Both the position numbers and the translations under genes were made by a program. Of a stretch of DNA of 60,173 nt, positions 52,796-60,173 are shown in pieces (position 1 is the first letter of the stretch; each line of letters starts with the position of its first letter). The DNA comes from Myxococcota bacterium (GTDB lineage: Bacteria; Myxococcota_A; UBA9042; DTJE01). The stretch is taken from positions 1-60,173 of the forward strand of contig JAGOKF010000016.1 of NCBI GenBank assembly GCA_017994695.1, given 5' to 3'. The notes below the pieces were generated by a model, which made no database searches, was not told the DNA's origin, and worked only from the letters and a program-made list of their open reading frames with translations.

Positions 52796-53827
52796 TCAGG
52801 AAACCGGGGCTTCCCGGTGCAGCGCCGGGACCTCCGAAAGCGGAACGGCCTGGACCCTCGGCCGTCCCGGGCCCTGGAGCAGCACCCACTGGACCTCCCC
52901 CTGGCGCCGCTTCTTGTCGTGGGTCAGCACCGACACCAGGGCCTCGGCCGGGGCCTCCAGGCGCGTGGGCAACCCGAATCCGTCCAGCAGCGCCGCCACC
53001 CGATCCCGCCACTGGCGGTCCAGCAGGCCGAGGCGCACCGACAGGTCGCAGGCGGCCACCAGCCCTGCCGAGACGGCCTCTCCGTGGGGCAGCCCCAGGA
53101 CCATCTCCCAGGCATGCCCCATCGTGTGCCCCAGGTTCAGGATGCGGCGCCGACCCGCCTCCCCGGGGTCCTCCCGGACCACCGAGACCTTGAAGGCCGC
53201 GCACCGGAAGACCGCCTCCTCGATCGTCTCCCGGTCCCGGGCCAGCAGGGCCTCCCGATGGGCCTCCAGGAACCCGAAAGCCTCCTCCCCCTCCAGCAGC
53301 GCCGTCTTGACCGCCTCCGCCAGTCCGGACCGGTAGTCCCGTTCCCCCAGCGACGACAGCAGGGCCGGGTCGCAGAGGACGAACCGGGGCTGCCGGACCG
53401 TCCCGACCTGGTTCTTCCCGCCGTGCCAATCGATGCCGTTCTTGCCCCCCAGGGCCGCGTCCACCTGGGCCAGCAGCGTGGTCGCCACGAAGCCGCAGGG
53501 GATCCCCCGGTGCCAGGTCGCCGCCGCGAGCCCCACCAGGTCGGTGACGGTGCCGCCGCCCATCCCGATCACCAGCGTGTCCCGATCCGCTCCGACCTCC
53601 TCCAGGAAGGACCAGACCCTCTGCAGCCCCCGGACCGTCTTCAGCGACTCCCCTCCTCGGACCTCCAGCACGGGGCCCGGCGGCAGCCGCCCCGGGTGAC
53701 GGCGGGCCACCCGCCGGTCCACCACCAGGCACCGGGGACCCTCCCAGGGGACCGGGTCCATCGGCCCCACCCGGACCAGGCAGGACTGGCGATCCCCGGC
53801 CACATCCAGGCGGATCTCGCGGCCCAT
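52796..53827 (-). CDS. aroB: 3-dehydroquinate synthase
   Basis: AroB makes 3-dehydroquinate, the first ring of the shikimate pathway, from DAHP with NAD and a metal. The 343-residue protein has IGMGGGTVTDLVG, TLLAQVDAALGGKNGID, SGLAEAVKTALL, NLGHTMGHAWE and LPHGEAVSAGL, which hold the NAD-, metal- and substrate-binding residues. It is seven bases after priA on the same strand. The rest of the pathway (aroD, aroEK, aroA) is across the divergent region at about 56.9 kb. Confidence 0.96.
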   Translation of the reverse strand: MGREIRLDVAGDRQSCLVRVGPMDPVPWEGPRCLVVDRRVARRHPGRLPPGPVLEVRGGESLKTVRGLQRVWSFLEEVGADRDTLVIGMGGGTVTDLVGLAAATWHRGIPCGFVATTLLAQVDAALGGKNGIDWHGGKNQVGTVRQPRFVLCDPALLSSLGERDYRSGLAEAVKTALLEGEEAFGFLEAHREALLARDRETIEEAVFRCAAFKVSVVREDPGEAGRRRILNLGHTMGHAWEMVLGLPHGEAVSAGLVAACDLSVRLGLLDRQWRDRVAALLDGFGLPTRLEAPAEALVSVLTHDKKRRQGEVQWVLLQGPGRPRVQAVPLSEVPALHREAPVS

Positions 53828-53834
53828 GTCGCCC

Positions 53835-56057
53835 TCAGAGCAGGTAGTAGGGATCCACGTCCAGGGTCACCCGCAGCGCCCCGCGCCCGTCCCCGAAGAC
53901 GTCCTGGACGTGCCGAATCAGTTCATGGAGCACCTTGCGCCGGTGGGACTTCACCAGGACCTGGCTCCGGGTCCGCCCCCGGAGGCGCTCGATGGCCGCC
54001 GCCGCCGGTCCCAGCACCGTCACCCGCCGGCCCTCGGGACCCACGCCCATCAGGAACTGGTCCATCATCTCCCGGATTTCGTCGGCCGTGCGCTGCACCT
54101 CCACGCCGTCGGGCCCCGACACCTCGATGGCGGCCAGGTGGGAATGGGGAGGGTATCCCCGTTCCCGCCGGATCCGGTTCTCCGTCACCGCGAAGCCCAG
54201 GTAGTCGTGGGCCGAGGCGAACCGCAGGGCATAGTGGGTCGGGTCGAAGGTCTGGACCAGGACCTGTCCGGGCCGGTCCCCCCGCCCGGCCCGCCCGGCC
54301 ACCTGGGTCAGCAGCTGGAAGGTCCGCTCGGGGGCCCGGAAGTCCGGGAACGCCAGGGACTGTTCCGCCAGCAGCACCCCCACCAGCGTCACCTGGGGGA
54401 AGTCGTGTCCCTTCACGACGATCTGCGTCCCGACCAGCACGTTCAGGACCCCCTCCCGGAAGTCCGCCAGCACCTTGCCCAGCGCGCCGACGCTGCTCAC
54501 CTCGCTGTCCAGGCGACCGCACCGGGCCTTCGGGAAGAGCCGCTGGACCTCCTCCTCCACCCGTTCCGTCCCGAACCCGACCACTTCCACTTCCGGGCTC
54601 TGGCAGCCGGGACAGCGGTCGGGCAACTCCACATGGTGATCGCAGTAATGGCACTGGAGCCTCTCGGGCTTCCGGTGGTGCGTCATCGTGATGCTGCAGT
54701 TGGGGCACTGGAGGCTCCGGCCGCAGGACCGGCAGACCAGGAACCGCCCGAAGCCGCGACGGTTCAGGAACAGGATCGCCGACTCGTCCCGGTCCAGCGT
54801 CGCCTGCAGTGCGGCCCGGAGAGGTTCCGAAAAGAGGCGCTCCCCCCCCAGGGTCTTCTCGTACCGCAGGTCCACCAGCGAGACGTGGGGCAGGGGCCGC
54901 TCCATCACCCGCCGGGGCATCGACAGGAAGGTCAGTTTTCCCGCGTGGGCGTTCTGGAAACTCTCCAGGGAGGGAGTCGCCGATCCCAGCACCACCGGGC
55001 AGCCCGCCAGGGACCCCCGGACCAGCGCCAGGTCCCGGGCATGGTAGCGGAGGCCTTCCTGCTGCTTGTAGGTGACCTCGTGCTCCTCGTCCACGATGAT
55101 CAGCCCCAGGCGGGGCATCGGAGCGAACACCGCCGATCGCGCTCCCACGACCACCCGGACCCGGCCCGCCAGCACCTGGTCCCAGGCCCGCAGCCGCCTC
55201 CCCTGGGCCATGGCGCTGTGGAGCACCTCGGCGAGGTCCCCGAACCGCTCCTTGAACTGCCGCTGGAGTTCCACCGTCAGGGCGATCTCGGGCACCAGCA
55301 CCACCGCCCCCCGACCCAGGGCCACGCACTCCTCGATGGCCCGCAGGTACACCTCGGTCTTCCCCGAGCCCGTCACCCCGTGGAGCAGGAAGCCCTGGTA
55401 GCGCTGTGTTCGGATCGCCGCCAGGATCCGGTCGATGGCCTCGGCCTGGTGCTCGGTCGGGACCAGCCTCGAACCGGTCGGCGGCGCGACCCCCGCGAAG
55501 GCGGGAACCTCCGGGACCTCGGACCGTTCGGCCATCCGCAGGCAGCCGGAAGCCAGGAGGCGCTTCACCGACACGGCCCCCTGGGGCACGGATCGGCGGA
55601 CCTCCTGGAGGTCCATCTCCCCGGCCGCCTCCAGCAGGTCCAGCACCGCCCGGTCCCGGAGGCTCCGAGGCGGCACCTCCGGGCGACGGACGAAGACCAC
55701 CACCGGGTCGGTCTTCGGAGGGTGACGGGAGAAGAGACCGGGCATCGCCGTCCGGGCCACCACCCCCACCGGGACCAGGTAGTAGGTCGCGGCCCATTCC
55801 ACGAGGTCCAGCAGGTCCTCGGGCCAGGGCGGCCGGGAAGAGATCACCTCCCCGACGGGCTGCAGGGTGGTCACGTCCCGATCGTTCCTGGGGCGGACCC
55901 GGATCACCAGCCCCGGGACCTGCCGGCCCCGGACCGGGCACCGGACCTGCCTTCCCCGCCGGACGCGGTCTTCCAGGCCCTCGGGGACCAGGTAGGTGTA
56001 GGTCCGGGCCAGCGGCAGCAGCAGCAGCACGTCCGCGACCGTCTGGTCCGCCGCCAT
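53835..56057 (-). CDS. priA: Primosomal protein N' (replication restart helicase PriA)
   Basis: The 740-residue protein has an N-terminal 3'-DNA-binding domain, Walker A GVTGSGKT (227-234), DEEH at 323-326, helicase motifs IVFLPEIAL-type (LVPEIALTVELQ), and eight zinc-binding Cys (CRSCGRSLQCPNC and CHYCDH..CPGC). C-terminal helicase motifs follow (QIVVKGHDFPQVTLVGV, GRAGRG). PriA reloads the replisome at stalled forks. ATG 56057 lies five bases after the stop of the Sm-like gene. The ribosome site is weak (GAGGT well upstream). Confidence 0.96.
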   Translation of the reverse strand: MAADQTVADVLLLLPLARTYTYLVPEGLEDRVRRGRQVRCPVRGRQVPGLVIRVRPRNDRDVTTLQPVGEVISSRPPWPEDLLDLVEWAATYYLVPVGVVARTAMPGLFSRHPPKTDPVVVFVRRPEVPPRSLRDRAVLDLLEAAGEMDLQEVRRSVPQGAVSVKRLLASGCLRMAERSEVPEVPAFAGVAPPTGSRLVPTEHQAEAIDRILAAIRTQRYQGFLLHGVTGSGKTEVYLRAIEECVALGRGAVVLVPEIALTVELQRQFKERFGDLAEVLHSAMAQGRRLRAWDQVLAGRVRVVVGARSAVFAPMPRLGLIIVDEEHEVTYKQQEGLRYHARDLALVRGSLAGCPVVLGSATPSLESFQNAHAGKLTFLSMPRRVMERPLPHVSLVDLRYEKTLGGERLFSEPLRAALQATLDRDESAILFLNRRGFGRFLVCRSCGRSLQCPNCSITMTHHRKPERLQCHYCDHHVELPDRCPGCQSPEVEVVGFGTERVEEEVQRLFPKARCGRLDSEVSSVGALGKVLADFREGVLNVLVGTQIVVKGHDFPQVTLVGVLLAEQSLAFPDFRAPERTFQLLTQVAGRAGRGDRPGQVLVQTFDPTHYALRFASAHDYLGFAVTENRIRRERGYPPHSHLAAIEVSGPDGVEVQRTADEIREMMDQFLMGVGPEGRRVTVLGPAAAAIERLRGRTRSQVLVKSHRRKVLHELIRHVQDVFGDGRGALRVTLDVDPYYLL

Positions 56058-56062
56058 GGAAC

Positions 56063-56881
56063 TCAACCGACCTCGTAGGGTGGATCCCGGCGCAGGGCGT
56101 GGGTCATCAGGACCAGGCGGACCCCCTGGACCTCCAGTTCGATCTCGAAGAGGGCCGCCCGGCGCACCAGACCCCGGACGGTCTGCCCGTTGCGCAGCCG
56201 GAACCGGACCGGACCACGGAGGCGGGCCCACTCCAGCGCCTGGGTCACCGTGGGTCGCCAGCGATCGGCCAGGGACCGGGAGGGTCCCAGGTCCTCGAGT
56301 CCGTCCCCCGGGAGGAAGAACGACCTGGCGGTCGGCAGGTCGGCCGCCAGGCAGTACCCCAGCACCTGGTCCTTCGGGATCCGGTCGGCCCCCTCGGGTC
56401 CCTCCACCACCAGGGCGTACCGCTCGACGTCCAGCAGCCGGACCTCGAAGGGCTCCCGGCCGTGGCAGAACAGCCCCACCGCCGTTCCCGGGGGCCACTC
56501 CTTCCACTGCTGCCGCTTGAAGCCCGCCTGCTGGAAATCCCAGAGTTCCTGGCACTGGCGCGCCCGGTCGGGCGGCAGGCGCCCCCGGACCACCTGGCCG
56601 GCCAGGTCGATCCGGATCCCCTGGTCCACCATCCGGCGGACCCGCTGCCGGAGGAACATCTCCTCGAGGACCTGGTTCAGCGTCACCTGGCCCCGGACCA
56701 CCCGGAGGGCATCCTTCGCCGAGATACCCGAACGCTGGGCCAGCGCGGCCACCTTCTCCCGCTCGGCCGCCGTCGGGCCCGGCGGGGCGCCGCGGCCGCG
56801 GGCCGGCCGGCCGCCGGGTTTCCCCCTTCGTCCCGGTCCCCCGGCCGGGCGGGAATGTCCACCGGACTGCTGGCGATCCAT
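56063..56881 (-). CDS. Unknown protein with tandem Sm/Hfq-like beta-barrel regions
   Basis: The 272-residue protein has a basic, Gly/Pro/Arg-rich N-terminus (1-35), then a helical part (40-115; VAALAQRSGISAKDALRVV). Two regions resemble Sm folds: about 125-180 (AVGLFCHGREPFEVRLLDV, then ALVVEGP) and about 215-270 (LEWARLRGPVRFRLRNGQ, VRGLVRRAALFEIEL, LVLMTHALRRD). The second closely follows the Hfq pattern of NG turn, xG, F-x-I-x-L and H-A-L/I. RNA binding is inferred. ATG 56881 follows GGAGGA. It is the first gene of the Sm-like/priA/aroB run. Confidence 0.75.
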   Translation of the reverse strand: MDRQQSGGHSRPAGGPGRRGKPGGRPARGRGAPPGPTAAEREKVAALAQRSGISAKDALRVVRGQVTLNQVLEEMFLRQRVRRMVDQGIRIDLAGQVVRGRLPPDRARQCQELWDFQQAGFKRQQWKEWPPGTAVGLFCHGREPFEVRLLDVERYALVVEGPEGADRIPKDQVLGYCLAADLPTARSFFLPGDGLEDLGPSRSLADRWRPTVTQALEWARLRGPVRFRLRNGQTVRGLVRRAALFEIELEVQGVRLVLMTHALRRDPPYEVG

Positions 56882-56997
56882 CGTGCTTCCTCCGGGGCTA
56901 GACTACCAGAAAGTCCCCCCTCGGGCACCCGTCCGGGAGGGTATCATCGGTCCGGGACACCGGGGGTCCGATCGCGGCCCGGATCGGGGGGAAGTCG

Positions 56998-57663
56998 ATG
57001 GCGAGCCGATGGCCCGGGTCCTGTCCCGCGATCTGCGCCTCCGTGCACCTGGACCAGTTGCCCGGGGCCCTGGCCCGGATCCCCGCCGACTGCCTGCTGG
57101 AGGTCCGCCTGGACCGGGTCTCCCCCGCGGACACCGGGTGGATCGAGGCGATCCGCCGCCTGCCCCGAGTCATCGCCACCTGCCGTCCCGGTCTCCTGAG
57201 CCAGTCGGAGTGCGACGACGTGATCCGGGCAGCCATCGCGACGGGGATCTTCGCGGTGGACCTGGACGTCGGCTGTCCGGCCCGGTCCTGGGAGGCGATC
57301 GGGGCGGAGGCCCGGAAGTGCGGAACGCGGGTGATCGCGTCGTCCCACGACTGGGAGGGCACCCCGCCGTTCGACGAACTGGTGGCGCGGGTTCACCGGT
57401 GCCGGGCCACCGGGGCGGACCTGGCGAAGATCGCCTGCATGGCCCGGGTCCCGGAGGACGGGCACCGGGTGCTGCGGCTCTACGGCCGGGTTCCGGGTCC
57501 CCTGGTGGCGTTCTGCATGGGGGAGGCCGGACGCTTCACCCGGGTGGAGGCGGTCCGGCGGGGGGCGCCCTTCCTCTACGCATCGGCCGGGCCGGGACTG
57601 GAGACGGCTCCCGGCCAGCCGACCGTGGAGGAGGCGATCCGGGAACTCCAGGGATCGGGATAG
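56998..57663 (+). CDS. aroD: 3-dehydroquinate dehydratase, type I
   Basis: The 221-residue protein has the type I catalytic pair: His117 in VIASSHDWEGTPP and the Schiff-base Lys144 in DLAKIACMA. It also has LLEVRLDRV near the start and ASAGPGLETAPGQP at the substrate loop. It converts 3-dehydroquinate to 3-dehydroshikimate. ATG 56998 follows GGGGGAAG. TATCAT at 56942-56947 is a possible -10 box without a clear -35. aroEK follows after six bases. Confidence 0.94.
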   Translation: MASRWPGSCPAICASVHLDQLPGALARIPADCLLEVRLDRVSPADTGWIEAIRRLPRVIATCRPGLLSQSECDDVIRAAIATGIFAVDLDVGCPARSWEAIGAEARKCGTRVIASSHDWEGTPPFDELVARVHRCRATGADLAKIACMARVPEDGHRVLRLYGRVPGPLVAFCMGEAGRFTRVEAVRRGAPFLYASAGPGLETAPGQPTVEEAIRELQGSG

Positions 57664-57669
57664 GCGGGC

Positions 57670-58971
57670 ATGGAACGAACGGTCGCCATCTACGGGGTCG
57701 CCGGGTTGCCCGTCGTCCACTCCCGAAGCCCCGCCCTGTTCCGACAGTGGTTCGGGCCCCGGTCCGACCGGGCCTACCTGGCCATCCAGGTCCGGGACCG
57801 GGCATCGCTGCAGCGCATCCGGGACCAGGCTCCCCTGGCCGGCTTCAACGTGACCCGTCCCTGGAAGGAGGCGGTGGCGAAGGGGGACCTTGCCCTCGAG
57901 GCCGAGGCCCGGGCTACCGGGGCGGTCAACGTCGTCTTCCGGGACCGGGACGGCTGCTGGAGGGGCGACAACACCGACGTCGCGGGCGTCCGGGAGGTGC
58001 TCCGGTCCTGCGTGCCGGGCTGGCAGGGCCGGAAGGTGCTGCTGCTGGGAGCCGGCGGCGCCGCCCGGGCGGTGGCCCGGGTGGTCCGGGCCGGGAGTTG
58101 CCCCCTCGTCGTCCTGAACCGGACCCGGGACCGGGCCCGACGACTGGCCCGGGACGCCGGGGGCGAGGGGGACGGCCTGGACCGTCTCGGGCGCTGGCTT
58201 CCCGGGGCGGACCTCGTCGTCTCGACGCTGCCCCCATCGGCCGCCCCCGACCTGTCCCTCGAGGGCATCCGCCCGGGCACCCCCTGGATCGACGCCGGGT
58301 ACCTGCCTTCGCCCCTGGAGCAGGAGGCCGCGGCGAGGCAGGTACGATGGATCCGGGGAACGACATGGCTGCTGGCCCAGGCCCGGGCCACCCACCGCCT
58401 CTGGTTCGGGACCCTCCCCTCCCGGAGGGAAGGGATCCGGGTGCTGGAACAGTCCCCCGCGGCCCTCCGGCGGATCGCCCTGGTGGGGTTCATGGGATCG
58501 GGCAAGACGGCCCTGGGGGAGCGCCTGGCCCGGACGCTCGGCTGGGATTTCGCCGATCTGGACCGGGAGGTCGAGGCCCGGCTGGGCCGGTCCATTCCCG
58601 AAATCTTCCGGGAGTCGGGCGAGGCGGCCTTCCGGCAATCCGAGGTCCGCGCCCTCCGGGAACTCGGGGGCCGGGACCGGATCGTGCTGGCCTGCGGAGG
58701 GGGCACCACGACGGTCCCCGAGGCCCGGACCCTGCTCCGGAGGCACTTCTACGGCATCTGGGCCTGGGTCTCTTCGGGGGAGGCCGCCCGCCGCGTGAAG
58801 GAGGGACGGGGGAGGCCCCTCTGGGTCGCCGATCCCTCGGGCCTCGAGGCCCTGTGGAGAATCCGGCAGGAAGGCTATGCTCGCACCGCGGACCTGCTGG
58901 TGGACACGGAGGCCGAGGAGGCGGCGACCCTGGCCGAGGAGATTGCCCATGAGATCCGTCTGGCCCTCTGA
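57670..58971 (+). CDS. Bifunctional shikimate dehydrogenase / shikimate kinase (AroE-AroK fusion)
   Basis: This 433-residue fusion has an AroE part (1-250) with HSRSP, NVTRPWKE (Lys66), RGDNTD (Asp103) and GAGGAARAV for NADP. The kinase part (about 267-433) has the P-loop GFMGSGKT (273-280), DLD (Asp296 and Asp298), FRESGEAAFRQSE, ACGGGT and GRPLW in the lid. The linker (about 250-266) is short. The protein would take 3-dehydroshikimate to shikimate 3-phosphate in one polypeptide. Its last 23 bases overlap the aroA start. Confidence 0.94.
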   Translation: MERTVAIYGVAGLPVVHSRSPALFRQWFGPRSDRAYLAIQVRDRASLQRIRDQAPLAGFNVTRPWKEAVAKGDLALEAEARATGAVNVVFRDRDGCWRGDNTDVAGVREVLRSCVPGWQGRKVLLLGAGGAARAVARVVRAGSCPLVVLNRTRDRARRLARDAGGEGDGLDRLGRWLPGADLVVSTLPPSAAPDLSLEGIRPGTPWIDAGYLPSPLEQEAAARQVRWIRGTTWLLAQARATHRLWFGTLPSRREGIRVLEQSPAALRRIALVGFMGSGKTALGERLARTLGWDFADLDREVEARLGRSIPEIFRESGEAAFRQSEVRALRELGGRDRIVLACGGGTTTVPEARTLLRRHFYGIWAWVSSGEAARRVKEGRGRPLWVADPSGLEALWRIRQEGYARTADLLVDTEAEEAATLAEEIAHEIRLAL

Positions 58972-60154
58972 GGTCCGGGGCTCCGTGGGGGTCCCGTCCT
59001 CCAAGAGCGCCGTGCAGCGCCTGCTGGCCATCGGCCTGCTGACCGAGGGAACCAGCGAGGTGGCCGGGGTGACCCTCTGCGACGACGTCCTGGCGACCAT
59101 CGAGGCGGTGCGGGCCCTGGGGGCCGAGGTCCGCATCGACGGCCACGACATCCGGATCCGGGGCCCGGGCCGACCCCGCCCCGCCGAGGTCCCTTGCCGG
59201 GAATCGGGGCTCTGTCTCCGGATGATGACCCCGGTCGCGGCCCTGGTCGAGGGAACGACCCGGCTGGTGGCCGAGGGCAGTCTCCGGTCCCGTCCGGTGG
59301 CGGACATCGTGGGGCCCCTGGAAGCCCTGGGAGCCCGGGGCGGCACCTCCGGCGGGCTTCCTCCCGTGACGGTGTCCGGGCCCATGGAGGGCGGGGCGGC
59401 CGAGATCTCGGGGCGTCGGACCTCCCAGTTCGTCACCGGGCTGCTGATCGCCCTGCCCCGGGCCCCCGCGGACAGCATCCTCCGGGTGGACGGGCTCCGG
59501 AGCGCGCCGTACGTCGAGATGACGATCGACCTGCTGGGGCAGGCCGGGGCCCGGATCTCCCGGGACGGACTGGAACGGTTCGTGATCCCGGGGTCCCAGG
59601 CCTACGTCCCGCGGCGATGGACCGCCGAGGGGGACTGGAGCGGGGCGGCCTTCCTGCTGGCCGCCGGGGCCCTGGCGGGGGAGGTCCGGCTGCGGGGACT
59701 GTCGCCCTCCTCCCTCCAGGGGGATCGGGCCGTGGTCGAGGCCCTGGCCATGGCGGGGGCCGAGGTGGCCTGGGACGGCGAGGAACTCCTCTGCCGGCGC
59801 GGTTCCCTGCGGCCCTTCTCCTTCGATGCGACCCACTGCCCCGACCTCGTCCCGCCCCTGGCTGCCGTGGCGGCCTGCGCTCCCGGCGTCTCCGTCCTCC
59901 GGGGGTCGGATCGCCTGCACCACAAGGAGAGCGACCGGGTCGCCGCCCTCCGGGAGGCCTTCGGATCCTTGGGGATCGATGTCCGGGAAGAGGGGGATGT
60001 CCTGCGAATCGCCGGGGGAAGACCGGCCTCCGGGCGGGTCCGGACTCGGGGGGACCACCGGATCGCGATGGCGGCCGCCGTGCTGGGCATCGCGGCATCG
60101 GGTCCCGTGCTGCTGGACGATCCCGGATGCGTGGCCAAGTCCTATCCCGGTTTC
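58949..60154 (+). CDS. aroA: 3-phosphoshikimate 1-carboxyvinyltransferase (EPSP synthase), 3' end missing
   Basis: About 402 codons are present before adapter sequence. Visible motifs: VPSSKSAVQRLLA, ESGLCLRMM (the substrate loop, with ESG in place of the common N-S-G), SGRRTSQFVTGLL, HKESDRVAAL, RTRGDHRIAMA and CVAKSYPGF, near the normal C-terminus. Only about 10-20 residues are missing. The enzyme joins shikimate 3-phosphate and PEP. ATG 58949 lies inside the aroEK end. The frame reading on to MSLINI after 60154 is artefact. Confidence 0.93.
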
Positions 60155-60173
60155 ATGTCTCTTATAAACATCT
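60155..60173. other. Residual Nextera (Tn5 mosaic-end) adapter at contig end
   Basis: The last 19 bases, ATGTCTCTTATAAACATCT, match the Nextera mosaic-end sequence at 17 of 19 positions (both differences are C to A). They interrupt aroA just before its expected stop and are far more AT-rich than anything around them. Confidence 0.85.

Noticed and set aside
52755-52800. AT-rich island with CCAA/TTGG and T-rich runs between aroB and slyD
   Set aside because: No stem longer than four pairs followed by T residues in the direction of aroB transcription. It is probably only spacer with promoter-like composition.

Overview
The window is a GC-rich (roughly 70 % by eye) chromosomal stretch of a diderm bacterium. 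It has almost no spacer DNA, mostly G or C at third codon positions, strong AGGAGG-type ribosome sites, and many ATGA or TGA-overlap gene junctions. Both ends cut genes. The last 19 bases (60155-60173) match the Nextera mosaic-end adapter at 17 of 19 positions, so this is the end of an assembled, probably metagenomic, contig. Outer-membrane barrels, lipoproteins, a Cys-rich lipoprotein, a FrzS/AglZ-like pseudoreceiver coiled-coil protein and TPR proteins recall Myxococcota or Acidobacteriota-like lineages, but nothing here fixes the phylum. I see no rRNA, tRNA, CRISPR array, insertion sequence or prophage.

Layout. 1-3 kb: the end of an outer-membrane protein gene, a one-span membrane protein, and a PilZ gene coupled to a secreted TM1410-type glycosidase. 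3-13.4 kb (+): an exported tripeptidyl-peptidase-II-like protease, RdgB, a COG1313 radical SAM protein, an M19 dipeptidase, a REC/HD-GYP regulator, an ArsA-type ATPase and a pair of M16 peptidases (one active, one lacking the zinc motif). 13.5-15.6 kb: a hybrid PAS histidine kinase. 15.6-22.2 kb: a surface-glycan locus (two SDR enzymes on the minus strand; a GT4 glycosyltransferase, a sugar nucleotidyltransferase and an O-antigen-ligase-like TPR membrane protein on the plus strand). 22.2-27 kb: a fused homocysteine methyltransferase/MTHFR, pdxA and etfBA. 27-29.3 kb: an orphan coding fragment, a secreted protein and a lipoprotein hydrolase.

29.4-38.5 kb (+): pssA (apparently leaderless), a FrzS-like protein, a Cys-rich lipoprotein, rsfS, a comF-type gene with no standard start codon, a permuted DsbD-like protein, a coupled HAD phosphatase/nucleotidyltransferase/ROK kinase cassette, and an unknown helical protein. 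38.6-47.2 kb: a phasin-like coiled-coil protein, two-subunit class I fumarase, a cobalamin-type radical SAM protein, a lone SpoT-like HD hydrolase, a GAF-GAF-GGDEF cyclase and a beta-barrel protein. 47.2-52.1 kb: coaD and rsmD, a TPR operon, then hemE-hemH. 52.1-60.2 kb: slyD; a minus-strand operon of an Sm/Hfq-like protein, priA and aroB; and, diverging from it, aroD, a fused aroE-aroK and a truncated aroA. Four shikimate-pathway loci (aroB, aroD, aroEK, aroA) therefore lie within about 8 kb.

Themes. Cyclic-di-GMP (PilZ, HD-GYP, GGDEF with an I-site) and possibly (p)ppGpp signalling sit among envelope, polysaccharide and motility-like genes. Recognisable sigma-70-type promoters (TTGAC-17 bp-TAnnnT) precede pssA, rsfS, the phasin-like gene and the TPR operon. 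I found no clear-cut new defence or mobile system. The most novel-looking items are the tandem Sm-like protein, the permuted DsbD, the HAD/NTase/ROK cassette, the lone SpoT-like hydrolase with a Cys tail, and two genes that seem to start at ACG or CTG.
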